DNA of 64,000 bases from Rhodosorus marinus (lineage: Eukaryota; Rhodophyta; Stylonematophyceae; Stylonematales; Stylonemataceae), in assembly GCA_029953675.1 (NCBI GenBank), contig JAMWBK010000007.1, positions 310,001 through 374,000 of the forward strand. Reading direction: 5' to 3'. A program made the position numbers and the translations under genes. The notes beneath the pieces were generated by a model. It was given only the letters and a program-made list of their open reading frames with translations, had not been told where the DNA came from and ran no database searches. This document shows, in pieces, positions 1 through 10,382 of the stretch (position 1 is its first letter; each line of letters opens with the position of its first letter).

Positions 1-2964
1 AAGTTTATGGTAGATGTTATGAAAACCCCCGTTTCCATCATGCTTTTTAAAATTTCTTCCCTGCGAAAATATGATATTTATTTTAATAAATTGAAATCCT
101 CTCCGCCTCCGTGTAGCCTTCTCGCTGCTTTCTTTCTACCCCAGCAAGCGAAAAGGAAGGAAACAATACAACTGTTCGCAGATTTTTGGCCGCGTCTTCG
201 TCTATATATTGGATTATTTTTGGGCGGTTTGGAATTCGAAATATCTGCAGCCCCCCCCCACGCCACTTTTTTTGGACCTTTCGCCGCTTCCGCGTTCTCA
301 AATATCTCTTGAAGACAAAAACAAAATACTAATGGGCCGAAGAAAGTATTGCCACATACTCTTTGAAATATTTCTAGAAAAACAGTAGTCTCCTCCTCAC
401 TCTCAATTGCTCAAAAATTTTAAGTAGCGAAAGTATCGGCGTCCTCTATCAATTATTTCAGAAGTACCTCGTAATAACTATTTATATATACAATACGAAA
501 GAAAAATTGATCCATTCCAGACCGAACAAAGGGTTTCAGTGTTCGTATACGGTAGGTACGTCTTTTGGATCGTTGTTCTCCTAAAGAACCATGTGGTCCC
601 GCCATCAAGGCACTGCTTGAATATTGGAAAATTCCGAAACGTTGGAATATTCACCAATCAACTTGCTCTCTGATATTTTTGACTCAGGGGCTACCGTTTC
701 TTGTTTGAGGGTACAATATTATCTTGAAAAAATCAGCGCTTTGCTCGGTCGAGCTTTCCACACCACTAGCAGCCCTCCGCCCAATCAAAATACCGACTTG
801 GAATTGTCGTTTCCCTGTTTCTTGGAGTACTTCGGGAAAATTTTCTGAAAACATCTTGGCGAGATGGATTCTCCGGGACAAAATGGTGGCGTATTATGCA
901 TGGAAACAACGCCGAGTGTTCGGGTGAGGTGATTGGTTCTCCATTGTGATTGGCGGTTATTGAGAATCAATCTCCGAGAAGAAGTTTATTGGAAGAAAAT
1001 TGGGTGGATTTTCTGGGTACACAAGTTTTCGACCACAATTCTATGATTTGTTTTTAATGAGCATGATGGGCTATTTGCGCCATTACCTGAACAAGGCCCA
1101 ATTTCGAAGCATGCACGTGGGAATACAGCAAACGTCGATTAAACCTCCAAGCGACAAATTTTGAAGTTTAATATGAAATTCATGATCACAATCTTTCCCA
1201 ACGGAGGCAGTCCTTTGCAGGAGCTGATCGGGGAGATAGCGACGGATGCGAAACTGTTTCTTTCCCGAATCTGTCTGGTGCTGGTGAACCTATGGATGCC
1301 TCCCCGGTGGAGGGGATTTCGACGCAGTGCATTTCTTCAAGTACACGCCTGACAAAGTCGTCAAGCGCCCCTGCGCCGCAGGCAGGCTTGGTCCAGGCAG
1401 AGGCCACATAGAAAAATGCGCTAGGTCTGCCGAGCTGAAATCATCATCGACGCTATGGGTAATATAGCCAGGACAGAGTTTGTAACCAAAGAAACCGGTG
1501 AGTTACCCTACGAGCTCAAAGACTATTGATCCGAGTTACTTGACGAGGCCGGGACGGAATTCACAATCTCAACAAAGAGAGCGGATAGAGCAAGCTCTCC
1601 TCGTAGTCCGGTTCGCGCTCACGGAGATGTACCATCCCTAAGACCCTTGTCTTCCATAACATATGATTCAAATGCGAAAGAATCGTTGGCCCACGACACG
1701 CAACAAGGATTCCTCCCAGTAAGAGATACCCACGAAAAGGAAGCGTCTTCCCCCTCATCAATCGTAGCACATCATCGTAGCACAGCCAAGGGGCAGCTAG
1801 ACCGATGCTTCCAAACTACGCACAGTCCGGCTCGGCAGTCACTAGTCTCCAGTCCATCAACACCAGCCCACTAATAAATCAACTTCATTCAGAGGAATCC
1901 CGCAGTCAATTAAAAAATACCAGATTGATGTCAGCAATAGAATTCACACCCCCTTTTGATGTTACGTATTCTGCAAGTTTTCTCACTTTCTGATACATTC
2001 ACAACAGAACCTAAATTTCGAGAGAACATGTACCCCCCTTATTCGTTCTCCATACTTAGATCTCATTCCGATTGGTCCACGCCAATTGAACTTGTGTCTT
2101 TAAATATGTTGATTCCTCCCAGACTACTCCATCATCTGAATAGTCAATAAGGGTAGGATAATAATCCAGTTTTCTGAAAATAAAACTAACAATACGAAAT
2201 AAAATTAACCATACTGGAATTAATACAGAGTAGAAAGGGCTTAGTTTCTTAGTTTTCCTCCGTCCATTGTTCTTAGAACAAGAAATAGCTTCTAAATTTT
2301 GTTTGATGTTGTTGATACCTGGGCTACAATAAATATAGGATGGGAACATCCTTAGCGATGTGTCATAAGCTTTGGTACATAATAAATGAAATATCCAAAA
2401 GAGAAGAAAAATAGAAAGAAGGCATAAAACGCCTAAAAATTGATTATATTAATAACATATATTGGTTTGTAGCTTGGTGGCTTGCACGACCGAGCATAGG
2501 CAACTGCAAAACCTCGCCTCTTTGGGAAGAACTAGTTCATGTATATAGTGTATCTCTGTCTTGGAACAGCTTGCTCTAGGTACGATACCCCTCCATATCA
2601 TCAATCAAAGCCCTCACCCTAAGAATGGGACCTTGAAAATTTTTACTCGCAAAGGTGGCTGATCCCAAAAGGAAGGACCCGCCCGGTGAAGGTAGGCACC
2701 TTAACGAGGATTTTTGTAAGGGAAAAGATATGTGTGTATGAAGACCAATTAGCCCATGTAGCCCTTGTGTCTTTTCCGTACCTGTGTTTTCGAAACGAAA
2801 ACCCCTTCCAAGTGAGCAGATGAGCTTACGCTTTGTGCGGGTGTGTGTGGGTAGGTTCCACAACACGATCATCGGATGAATTCCAAGACTGGACCCTTGT
2901 TTTTTTTTTTCGGCAGCTCCGTGCAACGTTTGGGCCAGCTTACTCGCTCAAGCTCTCGTGGAAG
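1..2964. other. Gene-poor stretch, nothing recognised
   Basis: The first 3 kb contains only short frames in AT-rich or mixed sequence, and I recognise no protein in any of the six. The part from about 1,100 to 1,900 has a higher GC content with interrupted frames and may be decayed transposon DNA, but no reverse transcriptase, integrase or transposase motif is visible. Part of a gene beginning left of the window cannot be excluded. Confidence 0.5.
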
Positions 2965-3104
2965 GCGTTCAAAGTTGTCATGAAAAGCCCACCAAATCTC
3001 CGGGCTGCTGGTACTGATATGCTCCGCTTTTCCGGCGTTCAAAGTTGTCATGAAAAGCCCACCAAATCTCCGGGCTGCTGGTACTGATATGCTCCGCTTT
3101 TCCG
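2965..3104. repeat. Perfect 70-bp tandem duplication
   Basis: A 70-bp segment beginning GCGTTCAAAGTTGTCATG and ending CTCCGCTTTTCCG occurs twice head to tail, at 2965-3034 and 3035-3104, with no difference visible. Identity over 70 bp suggests a recent slippage or unequal-exchange event, or an assembly artefact. It is not inside a recognised gene. Confidence 0.9.
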
Positions 3105-3670
3105 GTTTTGTCCTGTTCTTTTCAATTTTGCTTCTTTGTGCAGACTGTTGACGTCCTTTCACTAGCTGGACAGGTTCTAACCGTCGGCGCAGGAGCTCTG
3201 GCTGGGTTCCATCAACATAGAGAAACGGTCCCAGACAGTGTTCTGTTGAGCTACGACATATCCGCTCAAAAGACTATTCACCCGTGTTGCACTGTGCTTG
3301 AATTTCTACTGGTCATAACCACACCACCACACTGTCGAATGAAACTAGGCACTTGGCAGTGGAATCATTGACATCCAGCAAAGGCATGGGCATGAAACTT
3401 TTCCAGCCCTGGGGTTACCGCCACATTCATAGCGAGCGAAAACGGAAAGCCAAAATGCACCACATCACCGCGACCGTCAAGAACGCAACCAGGGTCGCTC
3501 TCTTCACTCTGTTCAAGGCAGTTTCACGAGCCCCGAAGAGGATCAGACGGACTAGGAACGGAACTTTAGCCTGCGAGAAAACACCAAGCAGACTTCCGAA
3601 TTTTGGATACTCTGGACAAGTATGGAGTACTGAGCGTTTGAGTTTCGCCTCTCAGTTTCAAAGATTCGAA
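3105..3670. other. Upstream region of the CtpA-type protease gene
   Basis: About 570 bp between the 70-bp duplication and the proposed start of the protease gene. One long frame (3353-3763) ends in the proposed first exon, but upstream of the ATG at 3671 its translation resembles nothing I know. I take this stretch as promoter and 5' untranslated region. Confidence 0.35.
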
Positions 3671-5618
3671 ATGACTGTTTCCACCGCCTCCTGTGCTTCT
3701 CCCGTCGCTCTCAGCCGCTCAGCAGGTGGAAACAGCTCCTTCCGTGCCTCCCACGACTCCTAGTTGGGATTGTTGACGGGCTGGTTAGCATTGGGCCGGT
3801 ATTCGATTGATCACCTTGTCAGTATTGTTTCGAATGGTTTTGGATTTCATTGTGGTGCCTTCGTGGCGGACGAGGCGATGGAGGGGAAGCGGTCGTTTCA
3901 GTTCACCTCGACGGCATGTTTTCCCGATCGATCTCCCTGGCACCCCCGTGCTTGTGGCTACCGTGACGGATTCGGCGAAATCACTCAGCCCACAGGAATG
4001 GAAACATCGTGAGATCGCTGAGAAAGTGTGGTGAGAGGCGACGCGCGAAAAGTGGTTTAGCTCTGCCCTGTTCATGAATGCGTTGCTGACAAAGAAACTC
4101 TGTCGGTTTTTGTCCCAGGCTGGATGCGCGCGAGAACTTCGTTGATCCCACCATGAATGGTCTCGACTGGGATCTTGTGAAGAAAGACCTGCTTTCTAGG
4201 AGACTTCACACAAAAGCCGACCTGTACGCATCTCTGAAGTGGATGCTGTCACTTCTCAACGATCCCTATACAACGTTACTACCGCCGGCGGATTATTCAA
4301 CCTTCAGAGAGTCAATCGAAGGCAGCGAGATTGGCATAGGAGCATCTGTGAGGTTGAGGAACAACTCGAGCTCTCTACTCCCAGGGCTTCTCAATATTTT
4401 CTCACCTTCAAAGAAGCCGAGAGATGTTGAACTGTGCGACGTCCTGAAGGGGGGTCCAGCCCTCAGAGCAGGCTTGAAAGAAGGTGATGTCGTTGTCGCC
4501 GTGGATAGGAGGCCTACTAGTACGATGTGCATCAAGGACATAAGCGATAGTCTACATGGGAAGGACCGCACCCGTGTCGAGCTCCTCATCCAAGAAGCTC
4601 CCGGTACTTTCAGAAAATTCTCGGTGAAGAGGGAGAAGGTGCAGATTGACACGGTCTTCAGTGAAACTGTCGTAGTGGGATCGGAGGTAAACAACCCTGT
4701 GACAAAGATAGGCTTATCCAAGATTCTTCCAACGTGCCTATTCCGATATGCGTTCTGAACTTGGATAACTGTTTCCTCGCTAACTGCATTTAGAACAAGA
4801 AGCAGAATGTTGCCTACCTACAGGTATGCTAACAGCTGACCATCAAGTCGAATCAACTAGGTAGTGATTGCGTGATTACAGGCTTTCTTGAACCAGGAGA
4901 GGAAAAGAAAGAAACCCTGGGGTGCATTCGACGTGGTTCTGAACAGATAGATTGCCTTTTCCTCTTTGATCAGGTCAGAGAATGGTCGAAGAACAGTTTC
5001 AAGGAGTCAGTTCGAGCACTGGGAGGATTTCTAGCTGAGGATGGCAATCCTGTGGATGCTCTAGTCATTGATCTACGGGACAATAGCGGCGGTGTACTAC
5101 CGGACGCTATCGAGTTTACCAGGCTCTTTGTCAGGAAGAAAGGGGCTAAACTGGTGAATTTCGTGGTGCGCGGTGAGATGAGCTCGTCAGTAGTTGAGAC
5201 ATCCACATTCGCATCCGTGAGAGACGCAATCCTTGACTTGCAGAGTGGCACGAAGTGGAGACGAAAGTCTGCGGTCAGCGACAGGATCCCCATCTGCGTT
5301 CTTGTCAATCAGCACACTGCGTCAGCTTCTGAGCTCGTGGCTGCGGCTCTTCGCGACAATTGTAGAGCGACGATCGTAGGCACGAAGACGTATGGCAAGT
5401 CCTCCATTCAATCCGTGGTACAGCTGGAAGACGGAGAAGCCGCCTTCAAGTTAACCATTGCTACGTACACTACCCCGCTAGGGGAACCGATAACCGGGAT
5501 CGTTCCTGATATTGTTGCAGATTATCTTCCAAAGGGTAAGCGCGTAGCTGCACATATATTTCCGCGCCTTGCCGGAAAACTATCCAGGAAGCTCTCCACC
5601 TGCTCTCCTCCGCCGTGA
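3671..5618 (+). CDS. ctpA: C-terminal processing peptidase (family S41), plastid D1-protease type
   Basis: Exons 3671-3725, 3823-4030, 4119-4686, 4794-4823 and 4974-5618 join in phase to a protein of 501 residues. The first exon and intron rest only on phase and are the least certain part. In order come an N-terminal extension, the CtpA start region (FVDPTMNGLDW near residue 95), a PDZ domain (about 190-245, GGPALRAGLKEGDVVVAV) and the S41 catalytic domain. The Ser/Lys dyad falls in TASASEL (Ser404) and GTKTYGKSS (Lys429); the 25-residue spacing is the one known for tail-specific proteases. In oxygenic phototrophs CtpA trims the D1 precursor of photosystem II in the thylakoid lumen, so the N-terminus should carry plastid targeting. 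It is Ser/Arg-rich but not a textbook bipartite signal. Exon 4 is only 30 nt. Confidence 0.9.
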
Positions 5619-6366
5619 AAGAACCGACGATGAGACAGTCCTCCGCGGAGCTAAACTGAGAGCACTTAGCTAACAAAATGGTGACTGGTGTGGATGGACA
5701 CATCTTACACTCTGGCGAGGCTATCCAAAAGCATCAGACCGAGTCTTCCAGGGGCTGCTTTTCCGTCGACAACTATACCAATGCGTTCGAGCCACACTCC
5801 ACTTATCGCAGGCAGAAAACAACCTAACTAATCAATGTCGTATAATACAATCCAAGCACTACATAAATATTGGAACTTTGTCCGTCCGCCAACATAAGTT
5901 CAACATTTTTACCAAATAAACGTTATAGAATACTGTTTTATGAATATACGAAAACGTTTTCCCTTTAGTACAAGCGTACGAACACATCTCGCTCGGCATA
6001 TTTAAGACATTTCTTCGTCCAGAAATAGAGAAAAAACAGACAGCTGTAGTTTTTAATTTCTATTACAATTTATATTAGACCAGTGCAAAATGGTAGCCCA
6101 AAAAGTTTAAACAAAATTGTATTTTTAGGTCTTTTTGGACGATATTTCTTTAGTTTGAGTAGTGGTGAGGGCTTTTAGGGAATCTATGTCAATCTCAGCG
6201 TTTGTGGTTTTGCGGTCACCGGCGGAGCACAATGATGAACTTTCAAACAATGTTAAACGGAACAAAGCGACTGCGGAGCATTGGGGAGGAGGAGGGCCTT
6301 TTTCGGTGGTTAGAAGTCGTAGGTATAGTATTTTGTAGAACGTCTGTGTAATGAACTGAGACCAGG
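5619..6366. other. AT-rich intergenic region
   Basis: Downstream of the protease stop this is AT-rich, with several AATAAA-like stretches (for example CCAAATAAACG near 5914) that may mark polyadenylation. The last 200 bp before the next start become G- and T-rich on the plus strand, the same pattern seen upstream of other plus-strand genes here. No coding frame is credible. Confidence 0.5.
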
Positions 6367-7852
6367 ATGTTTTTTTCTGCGTTTGTTGGCGGTTACGGTG
6401 GGGTTGATGTAAGGAGCAGGGCGAGTCCGAATGTGTGCAGACCGAGCCAGAGAAGAGGATGGACTGTCAGGGCATCAGCGACATTGGATGATGGGGAAAA
6501 ATCTAAGAGGGTACAGGACAGGCTTCAGTTTTGGTTTTCTGAGGCCAACGTAAAGAGGGATTGGTTTCTGAGGTCGAAGATGTCGCCGGATGGGTGGGTG
6601 AAAGCTGATGTGTTTTTGAAGTTCAATACTCTGAAAGTGCTTGGTCTGACTACCGACATGGTGATGGATGCAGCGAGCACGTTGGATGGGGTCGAGATCG
6701 ACCAGGAAACGAAGAGTATCCGCGGCGTTAGCGCAAGGCCGTCGTTGGAGAGGAACCTCCTCGCGGAGCAGCAGAAGATCGTTTTCCTTACTGGGCTCGG
6801 GCCTGATGCGAACTTATCCGTGGTAAAGAACGAGATCCAGAACCTGGTTGAGGTAAGATCATACAAATCTCCTCCGTACCGCAAGGCAGACGCCGTGTTT
6901 TTTTCGGCTGCCTAGAAGCGCCGACCAGTGGCTTCGAGCTTGTTTGCTATCCGCTACCCTCCATCTTCCAAGGACGTGCGATCTAACGTGGTAATCGTTC
7001 TACTCTTGCCATGGTCAGCCGGAATACATTGGTATCGGGCGTTTCAAGGATCGTCGAGCAAAAGGTTGGGCACTTTTGGAGCTGAGGAGCGAGGAGGAAA
7101 CCAATCAGTTCCTTACGAACTTCAATGAGAAGCAACGAGACGACTCTGAAATCAAGGCGCTGTCCTACGCGGTTTTTCACGAGCAATCCAGGATCGACAG
7201 AACGGATATCAGCGTGGAAATGTGCGTACTCCACGTGACAAACATTCCGCTTGGAACGGTATGGAGAGATCTCTGGGAGGAGTTCAAAACTATCGGCGGT
7301 ATCTACTTGTCATACAAGTCCGGAGATTCAACAGAAGCTTTGCTCAAAGTGAACGCACTTAACGTCGTAACGAAGTTCGAGAGCGGTTTAGTCAGCGTCA
7401 ATGGAGTGCGGCTGGACGCTGAACTCCTGAGCCTTGAAGAGCAGGACAAGTACACGAAGTTGACTATGACTGGCGAGGGACTATCGAATTCTGATATTGA
7501 TATTGAAAGTCCTGTTGAGAGGATTCTTGCGCTGGTCAAATCGAAGCCTGATAACCGAGGTGGGGCTCGCCGCACCTTGGAAATTACTGGATTACCAGAG
7601 GAAGCGGGCTTTAGAAAGCTGTGGTTGTGGCTCCAGGAGCAATCGGCCGGAGTTAGGTTTATGCTTCGAGATAAGGGATCGGACAAGGCTGATCTGTTTT
7701 TCTCCTCGAGCGAACGGATGAAGGCTTTCATTGAGTATTTGGAGGGCGGCGGGTTGGTCCTCGGGACCGAAGTATCTCATCGCGAGTGGACAGCAGATGA
7801 GGTTACTTCCCACTATATTAAGCGCCGTGAAGAGGCAGCGAAGGTAGAATAG
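6367..7852 (+). CDS. La-motif plus RRM RNA-binding protein with plastid-type N-terminus
   Basis: Two exons, 6367-6852 and 7019-7852, join in phase 0 to give 439 residues. Residues 1-36 (start MFFSAFVGG, many Arg/Ser, ending near VRASATLDD) look like a plastid transit peptide with the early Phe typical of red algae. A HTH La-type domain follows at about 45-120 (RLQFWFSEANVKRDWFL, then WVKADVFLKFN). Next comes an RRM-like fold whose RNP1-like strand KGWALLEL begins in exon 2, then a second RRM-like part (CVLHVTNIPLGTVWRDLW) and possibly a third near the C-terminus (LEITGLPEEAGFRKLW). La proteins bind 3' oligo(U) RNA. A plastid La-module protein would most simply be an RNA chaperone, but that role and the targeting are inference. 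Confidence 0.8.
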
Positions 7853-9560
7853 AGTGATTTTTTTTTATGCTTCTCGCTTTTTGTTGTTTTGAGTCTGCGG
7901 CTTGAAGAGAGTGTCAACTCAAGCTCTTTGCTGCCGGGATGGAAAGATATCCTTAACTGGAGCATTTAGAATGTACAAGATGAACGTTGACGGGTTGAAC
8001 AAAGGCCAAGAAATTCCTCAAACAGCTGGAACACAACTCATCGGGCACTGGGCAAGTTCGCCCGGGAACCATTGCCGTCCAGAGGTGCTGAGCGATTCTC
8101 ATGGCGAACATTACTAATGAGTCTTGAGCGTCCAAGCGAGGCCCTACGTTATTCACTTCCTGACTAGAATTCCAAAACTTTGCTTGCGCAATCATACAAT
8201 AGATGTCAACCTTCCAGCCTCCCCCCGACCAACGCGGAGAAGAGTAATCGAGGATGATAGAGGGAAACTTCTGGGAGGGCAAAGCACAATTTCGGGCCAC
8301 CGTGGATGAAGCATTGACCATGAAGGAACGCCTTGGCCCAGGCAAACATGTAGCAAGTGCTCCCACCTTCCTCCTCATACTGACCATCCTTCCCCGAGCG
8401 ACCGCCACAAGCATCGCTGGGCACATACGGACCAGGGAAACAAAGCATGTCCTGGGTGGCTTGCACAGAGCATGTTGGCTAGAGAAATGTACGGGATCAA
8501 CATCCTTCATAATACAGATTTGTTGGAGCGCAAGGGCTAAACACCGGAGGTAAACTCTAGGAGCACCGCAGGTTGAACCATCAGCGCACTACCTGCACAA
8601 ATCGTGTCTGAAAGAAATGACGATTCCATGATGGTGTAGGACAAACGCGTTGCCTTCTTGCATTTGCAGTTCGAACAGGACTCGAAGCTCAACGGTTTTG
8701 GCAGTTAGTGACCTGGGTTTATAAGTAGGCTTCCTTCCGGACAATCGATATTGCCAAGTGCGAGATGGGGTCTGCGGGAGACTTTTAACGATTTGCGTAG
8801 GAAGGATCCAGAGGCGCTGTTATTGGTATTTCCTGGACCTATATCCCAATCTTTCGGTGGAATTCCGGGTCTTGACGCTATGAGGCTCGTGAAAGTGAAA
8901 TGAACCCCACTGTCGAAGACGTACCCAAGGTGGAGGAGCCCGTGTGTGAGTGTCTCCAAGTGTTGGCTCCATCAACAAAGGCGGACCACGGAGGGACTGC
9001 CGGCAGTATTTCATGATCAAAAGAAGCAATACCAGCATCAGTAGACTGCATCCAAGTCTCCCCGAATCTCGAATTTAGCGTAAGGAAACACCAACGTTTG
9101 ATGACCGCTTCGGAATCGCAGGGTTCATTACGAAATTTGACCATTTGCTAACAGTGTACGCTGTTTCGCGGAAAATGAGACAAAACTGTTCGTGGGCAGT
9201 CAGGCGATGGCGAAGACGGTATCGGAAACGTAGTCTAGGAGCACTTGCGAGTTTTGCCAACGGCGCAGCGATTCACGAGCAGTTGTCACTGGCGAACGAG
9301 CTTACCGCAGAGAGATGAAACAGAACGTTCAAGGAGATTCTTGTAAGTTTCTAGAGGCGCGAGGACCTGCTTGGGATACGGTGATAGGGATGCGAGTCAG
9401 CCGAGATGATTAAGGGAATGGATTCACTTGAAATAATGTATGGCGTGAACAAGGGAACCCGGGCGGACGCAGTCCCCAATGTTTTTGATCTCTTCGAAGA
9501 AGGAGAGTCCGTACAAGCGCGGAGTGAAGGAGCTGGAGCATCTGGCTCCTTCACTCCGCG
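7853..9560. other. Region of interrupted frames, probably decayed retroelement
   Basis: No intact gene. The GC content is gene-like but every frame is broken by stops. It lies directly upstream of an integrase C-terminal remnant on the plus strand, so it may be the rest of the same dead LTR retrotransposon. I could not identify a reverse transcriptase or protease motif in it. Confidence 0.4.
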
Positions 9561-9584
9561 CAAGAGTCATGAAGTCCTGAAGTA

Positions 9585-9981
9585 GAGGGCCGATGCTTCA
9601 AAGCGACTGATAGCACGGTACTACGATTGGAATTTCGCGACGGATTCGCTGAAGGCTGGTGACTGCGTGTTGCGACGAAACGAAAACGAAAGGACAGCGC
9701 CGACTTCTTGTTCCTTTTCGGGTTTTCAGTATCGACTGACAGGAACAGTTGATAACAAGTTAGCCGAACCGAATGGTACTCCGTTGCTAATGATGGTTCA
9801 TGGAGATCAATTGAAGCGTGCGCACCGTCGTCCTAACAACAGGACGGAGGACGGTATATTCAACTTCCCTCCTATGGTTGTTGTTGTTTTTGTTGCATAC
9901 CTTGATAGACTCCGTTACCTGGAGGAGTATAGTAAACAAACTGGAAAACTTTGTCCGCACATGAGATTCATTTTCTGCTAG
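9585..9981 (+). mobile_element. Remnant of a Ty3/gypsy-type integrase C-terminus
   Basis: An open frame covers about 9585-9981. Its translation runs through KRLIARYYDWNFATDSLKAG, then GDCVLRR, and later MVHGDQLKRAH. Retroviral and Ty3/gypsy integrases end in this way: a basic helix with RYYD, a GDLVLRR strand, an SH3-like barrel and a ...LKR. tail. The upstream catalytic core (DDE) is not readable, so the copy is dead or truncated. After the last recognisable motif at about 9830 the frame runs into unrelated DNA. I did not find the LTRs. Confidence 0.55.
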
Positions 9982-10382
9982 CAGAGCATTGAAAATATGG
10001 AAGACCTTGGCCGAAGCAAGTGCTCCGCCCTTGCTACCTTATTCCGAACATCGGCCCGCGACTATCTCGAGTCATGATCACCATCACGTGGGACATATCT
10101 GGGACAGGAGAAGAGCGGTAGTCGCGAAAGTGTGAAAACATTGGCTGCAAAATGGGGGGTCACTTTGGCCCGAGCCAAAACAAAGTAACATTGGGGAGTA
10201 TATGAAGGGCGGCAGCTCAGCTGAAGAGTTGGATAGGGAGTTGGGCAGGGAGAGGAGGAGTACTAGTAAGAGTTTTTCTGATAGAGAACTAAACTTCAGG
10301 TACCGATAAAGAAGTGAAACTCTGTGTTTTTAGTTTTTTGGTTGATGCAGGCGTAAGAGGGGCGAGATAGAGGGAGGACGGG
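9982..10382. promoter_or_regulatory. G-rich upstream region of the Sey1-type gene
   Basis: Between the retroelement remnant and the ATG at 10383 the plus strand becomes rich in G and A (from about 10,140), with almost no C near the start. The same bias precedes other plus-strand genes in the window. No TATA box or other element is convincing. Confidence 0.4.
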
